DNA of 64,000 bases from NCBI RefSeq assembly GCF_020523965.1, contig NZ_JAJAPX010000004.1:310001-374000 (forward strand), read 5' to 3'. How positions within the stretch are numbered: position 1 is the stretch's first letter; every line of letters begins with the position of its first letter. The position numbers were made by a program, and so were the translations under genes. The notes beneath the pieces are model-generated. The model searched no databases, had not been told where the DNA came from, and worked only from the letters and a program-made list of their open reading frames with translations. Positions 44,876 through 53,310 of the stretch are shown here, one piece after another. Origin of the DNA: Neotamlana sargassicola. GTDB taxonomy: Bacteria; Bacteroidota; Bacteroidia; Flavobacteriales; Flavobacteriaceae.

Positions 44876-47212
44876 TTAATCTATTAAAATTTCATCTATA
44901 AATATCCAAGCTTCTTTTTCTCCTATATCGCTTTTATTTACTTTAGCTTTAACCTTTACATATCTGGCTTTTTGTGCTTTAAAATCAATATTAAAATCTT
45001 TTAATTCAGGTTCATTATCTACCTTAAACGGTTTTTCAATTTCACCAACTTCTGTGAAGTTTTCGTTATCATTAGATAGTAAAACCTTTATTCCTGTTGG
45101 GTAATAAACACTATTTTTTTGGTTTACCATGCTCCCAATGGTTACTTTGCTTATATTTTTATCTTCGCCTAAATCTATAACAACAATAGCCTCTTTATTT
45201 AACCAAGCTTGCCATCTACCATCGCGAAAATCTTTACTACCACGTAACGTGTTTACCAAATTAAAGGCCTGAGAACCTTGATACCTTTCATGATAATTAG
45301 TTACATAATTTACTTTACTTGCTACACCTTTATGAAACGTAATTGTTTCCTTAAACACATGATTTATTGGTTTATCTGCTTCAAATAAACTCGCTTTAAT
45401 TGCTGTTGTTTTATTTACAACTATAGGTTCTGTAAACGGAATCGCTTCAGAATTTAAATTCGCATCGTTTAAAACATATCTTATATCTGAGTTTGGGAAT
45501 TCATTCTGTAATGTTATGGCTACCGATTTACTCTTAATGTCTGTTTTTACTTTAGAATTAATAATATAGGCGCTTTTTGCATAATTTACATCTAAATATT
45601 CAAACCTATTCATGATGCTTTTTAAACGTCCTGAAAAATCATTCCAATTTCTTGTTTCTTTTGGACTCCAGAGGGCTTCAGATAAAGCTGTTAATCTTGG
45701 AAAAATCATGTATTGCGAATGTTCTTCAGTAGGAATATGTTCTGCCCAAACATTGGCTTGTCCGCCTAAAATATGCTTTTCTTCTTCTTGAGAAAGTTCT
45801 CCAACAATAGGCTCGAATTGATATACTTTGCTAACTGTAGTAACTGGTCCTGCTGCTTTTGGCTCTAAATCTGGTGTACCTTGATAATAATCGAAATAAC
45901 AATAGCCAACAGGAGACATAATAGCATCATTACCTTGTTTTGCAGCTTCAATACCGCCCTTTACTCCTCGCCAACTCATTACGGTAGCCTCAGGTGCTAA
46001 ACCACCTTCTAAAATTTCATCCCAACCAATAAGTTTTTTTCCTTTAGAATTGATAAATTTTTCAATTCGTTTTATAAAGTAACTCTGCAATTCTTCGACG
46101 TTTTCAAGTCCTTCTGTTTCAATTCTTGTTTTACAATGTGGACAAACTTCCCAATTGGTTTTAGTAGCTTCGTCACCACCAATATGAATATATTTAGAAG
46201 GAAATATTTCCATGACTTCCAACAGTACATTTTCTAAAAACTCAAAAGTAGATGCTTTTCCCGCGCAGTAAATATCTGTAATTGGCCATAAGGCTCCAGA
46301 AGGCACCGCGATTTGCTCGCCATGACAAGATAACTCCGGATACGCGGCAATTGCGCTCGATACATGTGCAGGCATTTCTATTTCTGGAACAACCTCAACA
46401 CCTTTTGTAATGGCATAGGCCACAATTTCTTTTAATTCTTTTTGAGTTAAAAAACCGCCGTAAGTTCCTTTTTCGTCAGGATTATTATCTTTTCTTGCAT
46501 TCCATGGTAAATGTTCTTGATCTACTCTCCACGCGCCAATTTCGGTTAATTTTGGGTATTTTTTAATCTCTATTCGCCAGCCTTGGTCATCGACTAAATG
46601 CAAATGCAAAATATTCATTTTATGTAATGCCAGCATATCAATAGTTTCTTTAATATAATCTTTACCAAAGAAATGACGCGATAGGTCTAGCATTAATCCG
46701 CGCCACTTAAATCGTGGACTATCCGTTATTTGAACGTTCGGAATTTCCCAATCGATGTTTTTAATAAGCGTATCACTTTCTATTTCAACAGGTAGCAACT
46801 GTCTTAAACTTTGAACGGCGTATAAAAACCCTGAAGCACTAGATGCCTTAACTACAACGTGGTTTGTGCTTGTATTAATTGTATATGATTCTTGTTCTAA
46901 ACTATCATCTATTTGTAATGAAATATAATTTGAAGTAGGCGCCTTTTCTGTAATTTTTAAATCCCAATTGGCAACATTATTAAATTTATCGATAAGTAAT
47001 GTAACAGCCTGTTTTTGTAAGTCATTCGACACAACAAACACCGTGTTTTCATTAAACTGAAATACACCTTCTGTAATATTTAAATGTGCAACTTTGGGAA
47101 TAATATTTACATCGGCTTCCGTATAAACCTTAGCTGATTTTTCTTGGCATGAGTTTATTAGTATACCTGTGATAAGTAGAACAAAAAATGATATGTGTGA
47201 TGCTTTTTTCAC
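44876..47212 (-). CDS. GH20 beta-N-acetylhexosaminidase with C-terminal discoidin-like domain, lipoprotein
   Basis: A 778-residue lipoprotein with lipobox INSC (C22). The GH20b domain spans about 33-160 and the TIM barrel 165-525, with HLHLVDDQGWRIEIKKYP and the catalytic pair D347-E348 in HIGGDEATKTNW. A chitobiase C-terminal-type segment near 560-620 leads into a roughly 140-residue F5/8 type C (discoidin, CBM32-like) domain, recognisable from GSKDFRDGRWQAW, VVIDLGEDKNISKVTIGSM and ARYVKVKAK. The added domain probably holds the enzyme on glycans. Its operon partners, an aspartylglucosaminidase 9 bp upstream and GH92 enzymes, point to removal of antenna or core GlcNAc from N-glycans. Confidence 0.94.
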   Translation of the reverse strand: MKKASHISFFVLLITGILINSCQEKSAKVYTEADVNIIPKVAHLNITEGVFQFNENTVFVVSNDLQKQAVTLLIDKFNNVANWDLKITEKAPTSNYISLQIDDSLEQESYTINTSTNHVVVKASSASGFLYAVQSLRQLLPVEIESDTLIKNIDWEIPNVQITDSPRFKWRGLMLDLSRHFFGKDYIKETIDMLALHKMNILHLHLVDDQGWRIEIKKYPKLTEIGAWRVDQEHLPWNARKDNNPDEKGTYGGFLTQKELKEIVAYAITKGVEVVPEIEMPAHVSSAIAAYPELSCHGEQIAVPSGALWPITDIYCAGKASTFEFLENVLLEVMEIFPSKYIHIGGDEATKTNWEVCPHCKTRIETEGLENVEELQSYFIKRIEKFINSKGKKLIGWDEILEGGLAPEATVMSWRGVKGGIEAAKQGNDAIMSPVGYCYFDYYQGTPDLEPKAAGPVTTVSKVYQFEPIVGELSQEEEKHILGGQANVWAEHIPTEEHSQYMIFPRLTALSEALWSPKETRNWNDFSGRLKSIMNRFEYLDVNYAKSAYIINSKVKTDIKSKSVAITLQNEFPNSDIRYVLNDANLNSEAIPFTEPIVVNKTTAIKASLFEADKPINHVFKETITFHKGVASKVNYVTNYHERYQGSQAFNLVNTLRGSKDFRDGRWQAWLNKEAIVVIDLGEDKNISKVTIGSMVNQKNSVYYPTGIKVLLSNDNENFTEVGEIEKPFKVDNEPELKDFNIDFKAQKARYVKVKAKVNKSDIGEKEAWIFIDEILID

Positions 47213-47221
47213 TAAATAAAT

Positions 47222-48232
47222 CTATTTTTTCTTTATTTTAAATCCTGCATCTTCCATACGATTACCGTTTTCTTTATCGTAAACGGCATAGTTAAAACCG
47301 GGTCTTATACTATAACCGGCATATTCGCCTTTTTTATTAACCGCAATAAAACCGACTTGCAAATAGGCCATATCTTTATGGTTTTTATGCTTGTTGTAAA
47401 TGCGTTCCACAATTTCTTTACAAGCTTCGTAAGGCGATTTTCCTTGGCGCATTAACTCTACAACCATGGCACTTCCGGCAGTTCGTATCACAGCTTCACC
47501 TAAACCGGTTGCTGCAGCTGCACCAACTTCATTATCTAAAAATAAGCCAGCTCCAATAATTGGCGAATCGCCTACTCTACCATGTAATTTCCAAGCCGCT
47601 CCACTGGTAGTACAACCACCAGAAAGATTGCCTTCTTCATCTAAAACCAACATACTTATTGTATCGTGATTTTCAATATTTATTACAGGTTGATATTTCG
47701 ATTTTTCTAACCATTTTTTCCAAGATTCTTTAGATTTTTCGGTTAGTAAATTTTCTTCTTTAAACCCTTTTTCTAAAGCAAATTGTAAGGCGCCTTTACC
47801 GGTAAGCATAACATGTGGCGTTTCGTCTAAAACTTTTTTTGCCACTGCTATTGGATGTTTTATGCCTTGTAAAAAAGACACCGAACCGCAATCGCTATTC
47901 TTATCCATAATACAAGCATCAAGCGTTACTTTACCTTCACGATCTGGCAATCCACCGTAACCAACACTACGTACATCTGGATCGGCTTCTGGAACACCTA
48001 CACCGGCAACAATAGCATCTAAAGGTGCCGCACCGTTGTTTAACTGTTTCCAGGCTTCTTCGTTTGCTGCTAAACCATGTCTCCAAGTAGAAATTACCAA
48101 AGGTTTTTTTACTGGTTTTGCTTTTGAAGTGTTTTTATTCGCTTCCGCGGAAGCTGAAAAACTACTCACCAAAGCACTTAAACCAACAGTTCCTAAGGCC
48201 GTATTTTTAATAAATTTTCTTCTACTAGACAT
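47222..48232 (-). CDS. N4-(beta-N-acetylglucosaminyl)-L-asparaginase (aspartylglucosaminidase)
   Basis: A 336-residue Ntn-hydrolase that splits the bond between GlcNAc and asparagine. The N-terminus MSSRRKFIKNT followed by a hydrophobic stretch is a Tat-type signal. The mature alpha chain begins PLVISTWRHGLAANEEAW and contains VGYGGLPDREG and LDACIMD. Autocleavage is expected before T191 in NHDTISMLV, which becomes the N-terminal nucleophile of the beta chain. GRVGDSPIIGAGLFLDNEVGAAAATGLGE is the second conserved block. The family includes related isoaspartyl peptidases, but the WRHG and HDTI contexts are those of glycosylasparaginases. Its presence is the best single clue that the operon handles asparagine-linked glycans. 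Confidence 0.93.
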   Translation of the reverse strand: MSSRRKFIKNTALGTVGLSALVSSFSASAEANKNTSKAKPVKKPLVISTWRHGLAANEEAWKQLNNGAAPLDAIVAGVGVPEADPDVRSVGYGGLPDREGKVTLDACIMDKNSDCGSVSFLQGIKHPIAVAKKVLDETPHVMLTGKGALQFALEKGFKEENLLTEKSKESWKKWLEKSKYQPVINIENHDTISMLVLDEEGNLSGGCTTSGAAWKLHGRVGDSPIIGAGLFLDNEVGAAAATGLGEAVIRTAGSAMVVELMRQGKSPYEACKEIVERIYNKHKNHKDMAYLQVGFIAVNKKGEYAGYSIRPGFNYAVYDKENGNRMEDAGFKIKKK

Positions 48233-48244
48233 GATAATTAGACT

Positions 48245-49363
48245 TTATTCTTTTGAAGCTTTTATAATTTCGAATTGCTCATCAGTCATATGATAATCAT
48301 CAAAAAACGCAACACCGCTTGCACCATTATCTTTAGCGTACTGAATGGCATCTTTTAAATCTTCATTACTTAATTTTGGTGTATACAAACCTGTGTGTAA
48401 TTCGGTTGATTTTCCTTGTAAATCTTCTACACCTTGTTTTGTAGCATAACCAATCCAATCTAATTCTTCGTTGTAGAAGTTGTAATAAATCATTGGTAAA
48501 ACCATATCGATTTTCCATTTATCCCAACGCTGACGCACCATGTGGTCTGCCATTTCTGGATAAGGAAATACTGCTGCACTTAATTTTTTCTCGTGCTTAT
48601 GTACAATGTCGTAAGCTTCATTTACTAACGAACGAATTTCGTTTAAACGGAAGTTTTTCCACTCAATATCGATAGCTGGGTTTTCCATTTTACGAGGATC
48701 TTTATGATGTAAAGCCATAAACTTTTCTACACTAGCATCAGAATAATCGAAATCGTAATCAGGTAATTCTTCTTCTTGTTTTAAATCGTATTTTGGTAAT
48801 AAACCAATTGGTAAATATACATCTGGATAGCGTATATAATCTAAATGCACACTAGCAACACCTTCTACTTTTGCTAAACCTTCAACAAGACTTAAAATAT
48901 GTTTTCTGGCTTCTGGATGACTTGGCGATAACCATTGGTAATACCCAACGTATGGTCTTTCTTCCTTTTTAAAACAAGACTTACCACTACGGCTTACCAT
49001 GTACCACTCTGGATGTTGTTGCGCTATGGAATCGCCTGGTCTGTTTGTTGTAAACATCCACGCGTGTACTTCTAATCCTGCTGCTGTTGCTAAAGGCGTT
49101 AAACGTTTTAACAAACCTGGATCTGCTCCTGTGTTTAATAAAACAGCATCAATACCTTTACTTTTTAATTTATTGAAGTGCGCCGTGTACGCTGAATCTG
49201 ATTTTTTATGACCAACCGACATCCAGTTCCAATACTTAAAAGTTTTAGTAGTTTCTTCTGTAGTTGTTGTAGTAACAGGTTCTTCTGAAGCGGTTTCTTT
49301 AGTAGCTTGATTGCATGATACTATTGAAAGTACCAATCCAAAAAGTGCTATTTTAAGTTTCAT
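48245..49363 (-). CDS. GHL10-like TIM-barrel glycosidase, lipoprotein
   Basis: A 372-residue lipoprotein with lipobox IVSC (C17) and a Thr/Glu-rich linker. The rest is a TIM barrel of the GHL10 / DUF187 type (PF02638-like): GIDAVLLNTGADPGLL, GLEVHAWMFTTNRPGD, HLDYIRYPD (173-181) and VLPMIYYNFYNEELDWIG. Family members such as E. coli DigH cut beta-1,4-linked amino-sugar chains of peptidoglycan. Because the operon otherwise lacks an enzyme to open the GlcNAc-GlcNAc bond of the N-glycan core, this protein is a candidate for that step; this is inference. It sits 12 bp upstream of the aspartylglucosaminidase gene and 13 bp after the CBM9-like gene. Confidence 0.82.
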   Translation of the reverse strand: MKLKIALFGLVLSIVSCNQATKETASEEPVTTTTTEETTKTFKYWNWMSVGHKKSDSAYTAHFNKLKSKGIDAVLLNTGADPGLLKRLTPLATAAGLEVHAWMFTTNRPGDSIAQQHPEWYMVSRSGKSCFKKEERPYVGYYQWLSPSHPEARKHILSLVEGLAKVEGVASVHLDYIRYPDVYLPIGLLPKYDLKQEEELPDYDFDYSDASVEKFMALHHKDPRKMENPAIDIEWKNFRLNEIRSLVNEAYDIVHKHEKKLSAAVFPYPEMADHMVRQRWDKWKIDMVLPMIYYNFYNEELDWIGYATKQGVEDLQGKSTELHTGLYTPKLSNEDLKDAIQYAKDNGASGVAFFDDYHMTDEQFEIIKASKE

Positions 49364-49376
49364 AGGGTTAATTTTA

Positions 49377-50447
49377 TTATTTGGTTATAAATTTTCCGTT
49401 TTGATTTACTATTAACGTTTTTCCTGAAAAAGGGCTAATAATTGAAAGGTTAAAACCTGTACTATGATTCTCTAATTTTGGAACCACCGCCTTATCATCA
49501 ATTTTTATACCTTTTTGAGTTAAACTATCAATAGATTTAAAATATTCGTTATTTTTTTTAAAATGTGCGATTTGCTTTCTGTACATACTATACAATTCCC
49601 ACTTAATTTTTTCATCTGAAGTTATATTGAAAGCATCTTTTGCTCCCGCTTCTTTTGATGAAAAATATACATAACCCCATTTTTCCGGTTCGTGCATGTT
49701 AATTACACCCATTGGCGACCAAACCCAATTGTATTCGTGTAAAAGTTTCCCTTTCTCGTCACGTTTTCTTTCGTATTTACCATCTTTAATTTGGTAATCC
49801 CAATTAACTCTTGAGAAGTTAACGCGCCAGTATGAATCGGTTGGAACGTTTTTATGGAAATAGCCTTTTTTATAAGCCTTCCAAGGAATGGCAAGTTCTA
49901 ATACCCAACCTTCATCTATATCTTTAGGATTGTTTAGTGTTCCGTTGACTTTAACAGCCGATTTTAAACCAGTGATATTCCAATCGTTTAAAACCACATT
50001 ATCTTTTCTGTAAGGTTGACTAACAAATAAATCCCAAGCTGTGTTTAATGCGTTAATCTCTAATTCGTAATAATTATGTGTGTCGCCATCTGGATCTATA
50101 AATACTTCAAAATCATTATTATGAAAAATTATAGTATCTCTTTTAGTTAACGTTGCCCATACATGAGGTTCTTCGAGCTGCGCTAAAATATAATAGTACT
50201 TATCGTCCCACAACATTTTAACTTTTGTTTTATATTTTGGCTGTTTAACACCTTCAATATCTATAAAAGTATCGCTCCAGTCTACCTTACTCCAAGCAGC
50301 ATCATTAGCTTCACCATCAATTTGTATTGGTGTGCTCGTTTTATAAGCAATATAACTTTTTGGCGCCTTGTTTTCTTTACTTTGCGAACAACCTAAAGCA
50401 GACACTACACCAAGAATTAAAACGAATATGTGCTTTTTTAACTTCAT
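49377..50447 (-). CDS. CBM9-like carbohydrate-binding lipoprotein
   Basis: A 356-residue lipoprotein (lipobox SALGC, C20). The body is one CBM9-like beta-sandwich: YIAYKTSTPIQIDGEANDAAW, VKMLWDDKYYYILAQLEEPHVWATL, NDFEVFIDPDGDTHNYYELEINALNTAWDL and WVLELAIPWKAY, in family order. No catalytic motif is seen. About 80 further residues at the C-terminus include an alpha-helical part and a short beta end. Proteins of this type in glycan loci are thought to bind sugar chains at the surface or periplasm. It lies between the GH130 and GHL10-like genes. Confidence 0.88.
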   Translation of the reverse strand: MKLKKHIFVLILGVVSALGCSQSKENKAPKSYIAYKTSTPIQIDGEANDAAWSKVDWSDTFIDIEGVKQPKYKTKVKMLWDDKYYYILAQLEEPHVWATLTKRDTIIFHNNDFEVFIDPDGDTHNYYELEINALNTAWDLFVSQPYRKDNVVLNDWNITGLKSAVKVNGTLNNPKDIDEGWVLELAIPWKAYKKGYFHKNVPTDSYWRVNFSRVNWDYQIKDGKYERKRDEKGKLLHEYNWVWSPMGVINMHEPEKWGYVYFSSKEAGAKDAFNITSDEKIKWELYSMYRKQIAHFKKNNEYFKSIDSLTQKGIKIDDKAVVPKLENHSTGFNLSIISPFSGKTLIVNQNGKFITK

Positions 50448-50453
50448 TTAATA

Positions 50454-51419
50454 TTATAAACTATTGTTTTTTGTAAAGGCAACCACCTCGCTTAGCTTAC
50501 CGAATGCCATAGCTACCACAGTATCTGCAGCCCCGTAATAAACCGCTAACTTATCTTCTTTTTCATCATGCAATGCTGCACATGGAAAAACAACGTTAGG
50601 TACATCGCCATTTTGCTCGTAATTTACTGCCGGACCTAATAAATAGGGTTGCGTTCTATATTTTACCTTATCGGGTTCATTTTCATCTAAAAGTGCTGCT
50701 CCCATAGCGTATCTAAATCCGTTGCAGGTATTTATTACACCATGATATAACATTAACCAACCTTCATTTGTTAAAATAGGAATAGGTCCTGCCCCTATTT
50801 TTGTACATTGCCAAGCGCTATCTTCAAAATTAGCCGCTTTCATTACACAACGGTGTTCTCCCCAATATTTCATATCTGGGCTGTAGCTTATGTAAATATC
50901 TCCAAAAGGTGTATGTCCGTTATCACTTGGTCGACTTAACATAGCGTATTTCCCATTTATTTTCTTTGGAAACAACACACCGTTTCTGTTAAATGGTAAA
51001 AATGCATTTTCACATTGGAAAAACTCTTTGAAATCGAAAGTATAACCAATACCAATTGTTGGCCCATGATAACCGTTACACCAAGTTATCCAATATCTAT
51101 CTTCAATAAACACAACTCGTGGGTCGTATTTATAGGCAGACTCAATCATTTCTGTATTTCCTTCTTGAAATACAATAGGTTCGTGCTCGATATCCCAATT
51201 GATACCATCTTTACTAAAGCCTGCAAAAATATTCATTTGCACCGCTTTATTATCACATCTAAAAACACCTGCAAAACCATCTTTAAAAGGCACTACGGCA
51301 CTATTAAAAATACTGTTTGATGTTGGTATAGCATACCTATCTATTATAGGGTTTTCGCTATAGCGCCACATAACATCGTTACAATTTTCTGGCTTATCCT
51401 GCCAAGGCATTTTACTCAT
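50454..51419 (-). CDS. GH130 phosphorylase, probably beta-1,4-mannosyl-GlcNAc phosphorylase
   Basis: A 321-residue protein without signal peptide, so cytoplasmic. The five-bladed propeller has [27 protein letters not shown] with the putative proton donor D99, [25 protein letters not shown] and the C-terminal [10 protein letters not shown], with basic residues that bind phosphate in phosphorylase members. This fits the GH130_2-like branch that phosphorolyses Man-beta-1,4-GlcNAc to mannose-1-phosphate and GlcNAc, an established step of N-glycan use in Bacteroides. Mannan phosphorylases and non-phosphorolytic mannosidases also exist in GH130. It follows the SSS symporter gene by 13 bp, consistent with import followed by phosphorolysis. 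Confidence 0.92.
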   Translation of the reverse strand: MSKMPWQDKPENCNDVMWRYSENPIIDRYAIPTSNSIFNSAVVPFKDGFAGVFRCDNKAVQMNIFAGFSKDGINWDIEHEPIVFQEGNTEMIESAYKYDPRVVFIEDRYWITWCNGYHGPTIGIGYTFDFKEFFQCENAFLPFNRNGVLFPKKINGKYAMLSRPSDNGHTPFGDIYISYSPDMKYWGEHRCVMKAANFEDSAWQCTKIGAGPIPILTNEGWLMLYHGVINTCNGFRYAMGAALLDENEPDKVKYRTQPYLLGPAVNYEQNGDVPNVVFPCAALHDEKEDKLAVYYGAADTVVAMAFGKLSEVVAFTKNNSL

Positions 51420-51432
51420 AATCTGTATATTA

Positions 51433-53310
51433 TTAATCTTTATATTGTTTTACTTTATCTAACCAAGTGAATTTTAAAATAACTGCTGTTATTATAAATA
51501 TTATAAAAGCCATCCACATTTTTGGGTAATCTCTTATCATGAAATAAATTGGTAACAAAATCATGCTTGATTGCCACACAATACCGATAATACAGTTTAA
51601 CATATCACTTAAAAAACCGGTGTTTTTAATAAAAGATTGATCTTCGCTTAATATAGCTTTGTTAACAGGCTCCCAAAACCCCCAAGGTTTTACATTTTTA
51701 TAAAATGATTTTAAGGTTTCCATATTTGTTGCCGGTGTTAATAGTGTTCCTAAAAAGGAACCTAATAACGATACAACAAAAATAATAGGAAACATATAAA
51801 TTGCTGGAATTTGTGCTAACTCGAACAACCATGTTCCTTCTGTAAAATTAGCTTTATTTTGATCTAACAAAAATTGAAGCGTTGCAATTATTAAACCTGA
51901 CGTCATCCCCCAGAAATAGCCCCAGCCATTAAAACGCCACCAAATCCATTTTAAAAAATTAGCTGCAACGTAACCACCATATAATGCACTTGTAATCCAT
52001 AGCGTAATAGAGTTGATTGAATCTGCGAAAAAGCCCATTATTACACCTAGTGTAACTACTGCAAATGAAGCTATATGACTTGCTTTAACATAGTGTTTAC
52101 TCGAAGCATTAGAGTTATAATACTTTTTATAAATATCATTTACTATGTATGCAGGGCTTGAATTAACAAAAGCAGAAAATGTAGACATAAATGCCGCTAA
52201 CAAACCTGCCAACAACAAGCCTTTAATACCTACAGGAATATGATTATTAATAACTTTGGGTAAGATAACTTCGAGTTCACCTAAATTTACACCGCCATTA
52301 TTTATCATATCTGGAGCACAATACACTAAAGCTAACACAACTACACCTCCAATTAATAAATAACGAGGAATAAATAGAATAATATTAGTAAAGCCACTCA
52401 TGTAGGCGGCTTCTTTTACCGTTCTTGTAGATAAAATGCGCTGCATGTCGTATCCTGGAGTTGGGCCTGCAATACTTGCAAAAAAACCTTTAAAAAGTGC
52501 CATTCCAATAAAAGCACCAAACATTTTATAACCTTGCGTATCAACTAGTGTATTAAATGCCTCATATTTACCAGACCAAGACCCTTCGAGCTCTGTACCA
52601 AACATTAAATTACTCCACTCTGGTGAAATAACATTATAAATTTGAACATCGGTTACCGTAACGAAAGCATAAATAGCTATTAAAATACCGGCTAACACCA
52701 TGATTCCATACTGCAACACTTCGGTTGCTACAACAGAAAACATACCGCCTTTAATGGTATATATTGTTGTTAATAGAATAATTATTAAGGCATAAGATTG
52801 ATCGGAAGTTAGTAATATACTTTCATTTAAAACTAAGCTTACATCCCAAGGTAAAATAACGGTCATGAATTTACCAACACCTTCAAAGAAATACGCTATA
52901 AAACCAATAGAGGCTACAACTGCAAATACAGCAACAATTAAATGTGAAGCTCTTCCTGCTTTATCGTCTCCAAAACGTGTTAAAATCCATTCGGAACCTG
53001 TCATTATATTCGATCTGCGAATCCAAGCCGCGAGGAAAATCATAACAAAAATTTGATTCCAAATAGGCCACATCCACATAAACATGAAGCTTTTGGCGCC
53101 ATACAAAAACAAAATACCTACCATCCAAGCAGTTCCAGAGACATCGAACATACCAGAGCCATTACTTAATCCTAAGTAATACCATTTTATACTTTTACCA
53201 CCGAGAAAATAATGATCTAACCCCTGTGAAGCTTTTTTAGACACCCAAATTCCAACTCCTAGAGTAAGCAGAATGTATAGCGCAATAATAATAACATCAA
53301 CTATATCCAT
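51433..53310 (-). CDS. SSS-family sodium:solute symporter of the N-glycan operon
   Basis: A 625-residue inner-membrane transporter with about 14 hydrophobic segments. It begins [43 protein letters not shown] and contains [11 protein letters not shown], the conserved region near the Na+ site. It is first after a GH92 gene, overlapping it by one base in a TAATG arrangement, and is followed by the cytoplasmic GH130 gene. A mannose-containing product such as Man-GlcNAc, or free mannose, is the natural substrate guess. It differs strongly from the SSS at 38605, so it is unlikely to be a recent duplicate. Confidence 0.93.
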   Translation of the reverse strand: MDIVDVIIIALYILLTLGVGIWVSKKASQGLDHYFLGGKSIKWYYLGLSNGSGMFDVSGTAWMVGILFLYGAKSFMFMWMWPIWNQIFVMIFLAAWIRRSNIMTGSEWILTRFGDDKAGRASHLIVAVFAVVASIGFIAYFFEGVGKFMTVILPWDVSLVLNESILLTSDQSYALIIILLTTIYTIKGGMFSVVATEVLQYGIMVLAGILIAIYAFVTVTDVQIYNVISPEWSNLMFGTELEGSWSGKYEAFNTLVDTQGYKMFGAFIGMALFKGFFASIAGPTPGYDMQRILSTRTVKEAAYMSGFTNIILFIPRYLLIGGVVVLALVYCAPDMINNGGVNLGELEVILPKVINNHIPVGIKGLLLAGLLAAFMSTFSAFVNSSPAYIVNDIYKKYYNSNASSKHYVKASHIASFAVVTLGVIMGFFADSINSITLWITSALYGGYVAANFLKWIWWRFNGWGYFWGMTSGLIIATLQFLLDQNKANFTEGTWLFELAQIPAIYMFPIIFVVSLLGSFLGTLLTPATNMETLKSFYKNVKPWGFWEPVNKAILSEDQSFIKNTGFLSDMLNCIIGIVWQSSMILLPIYFMIRDYPKMWMAFIIFIITAVILKFTWLDKVKQYKD

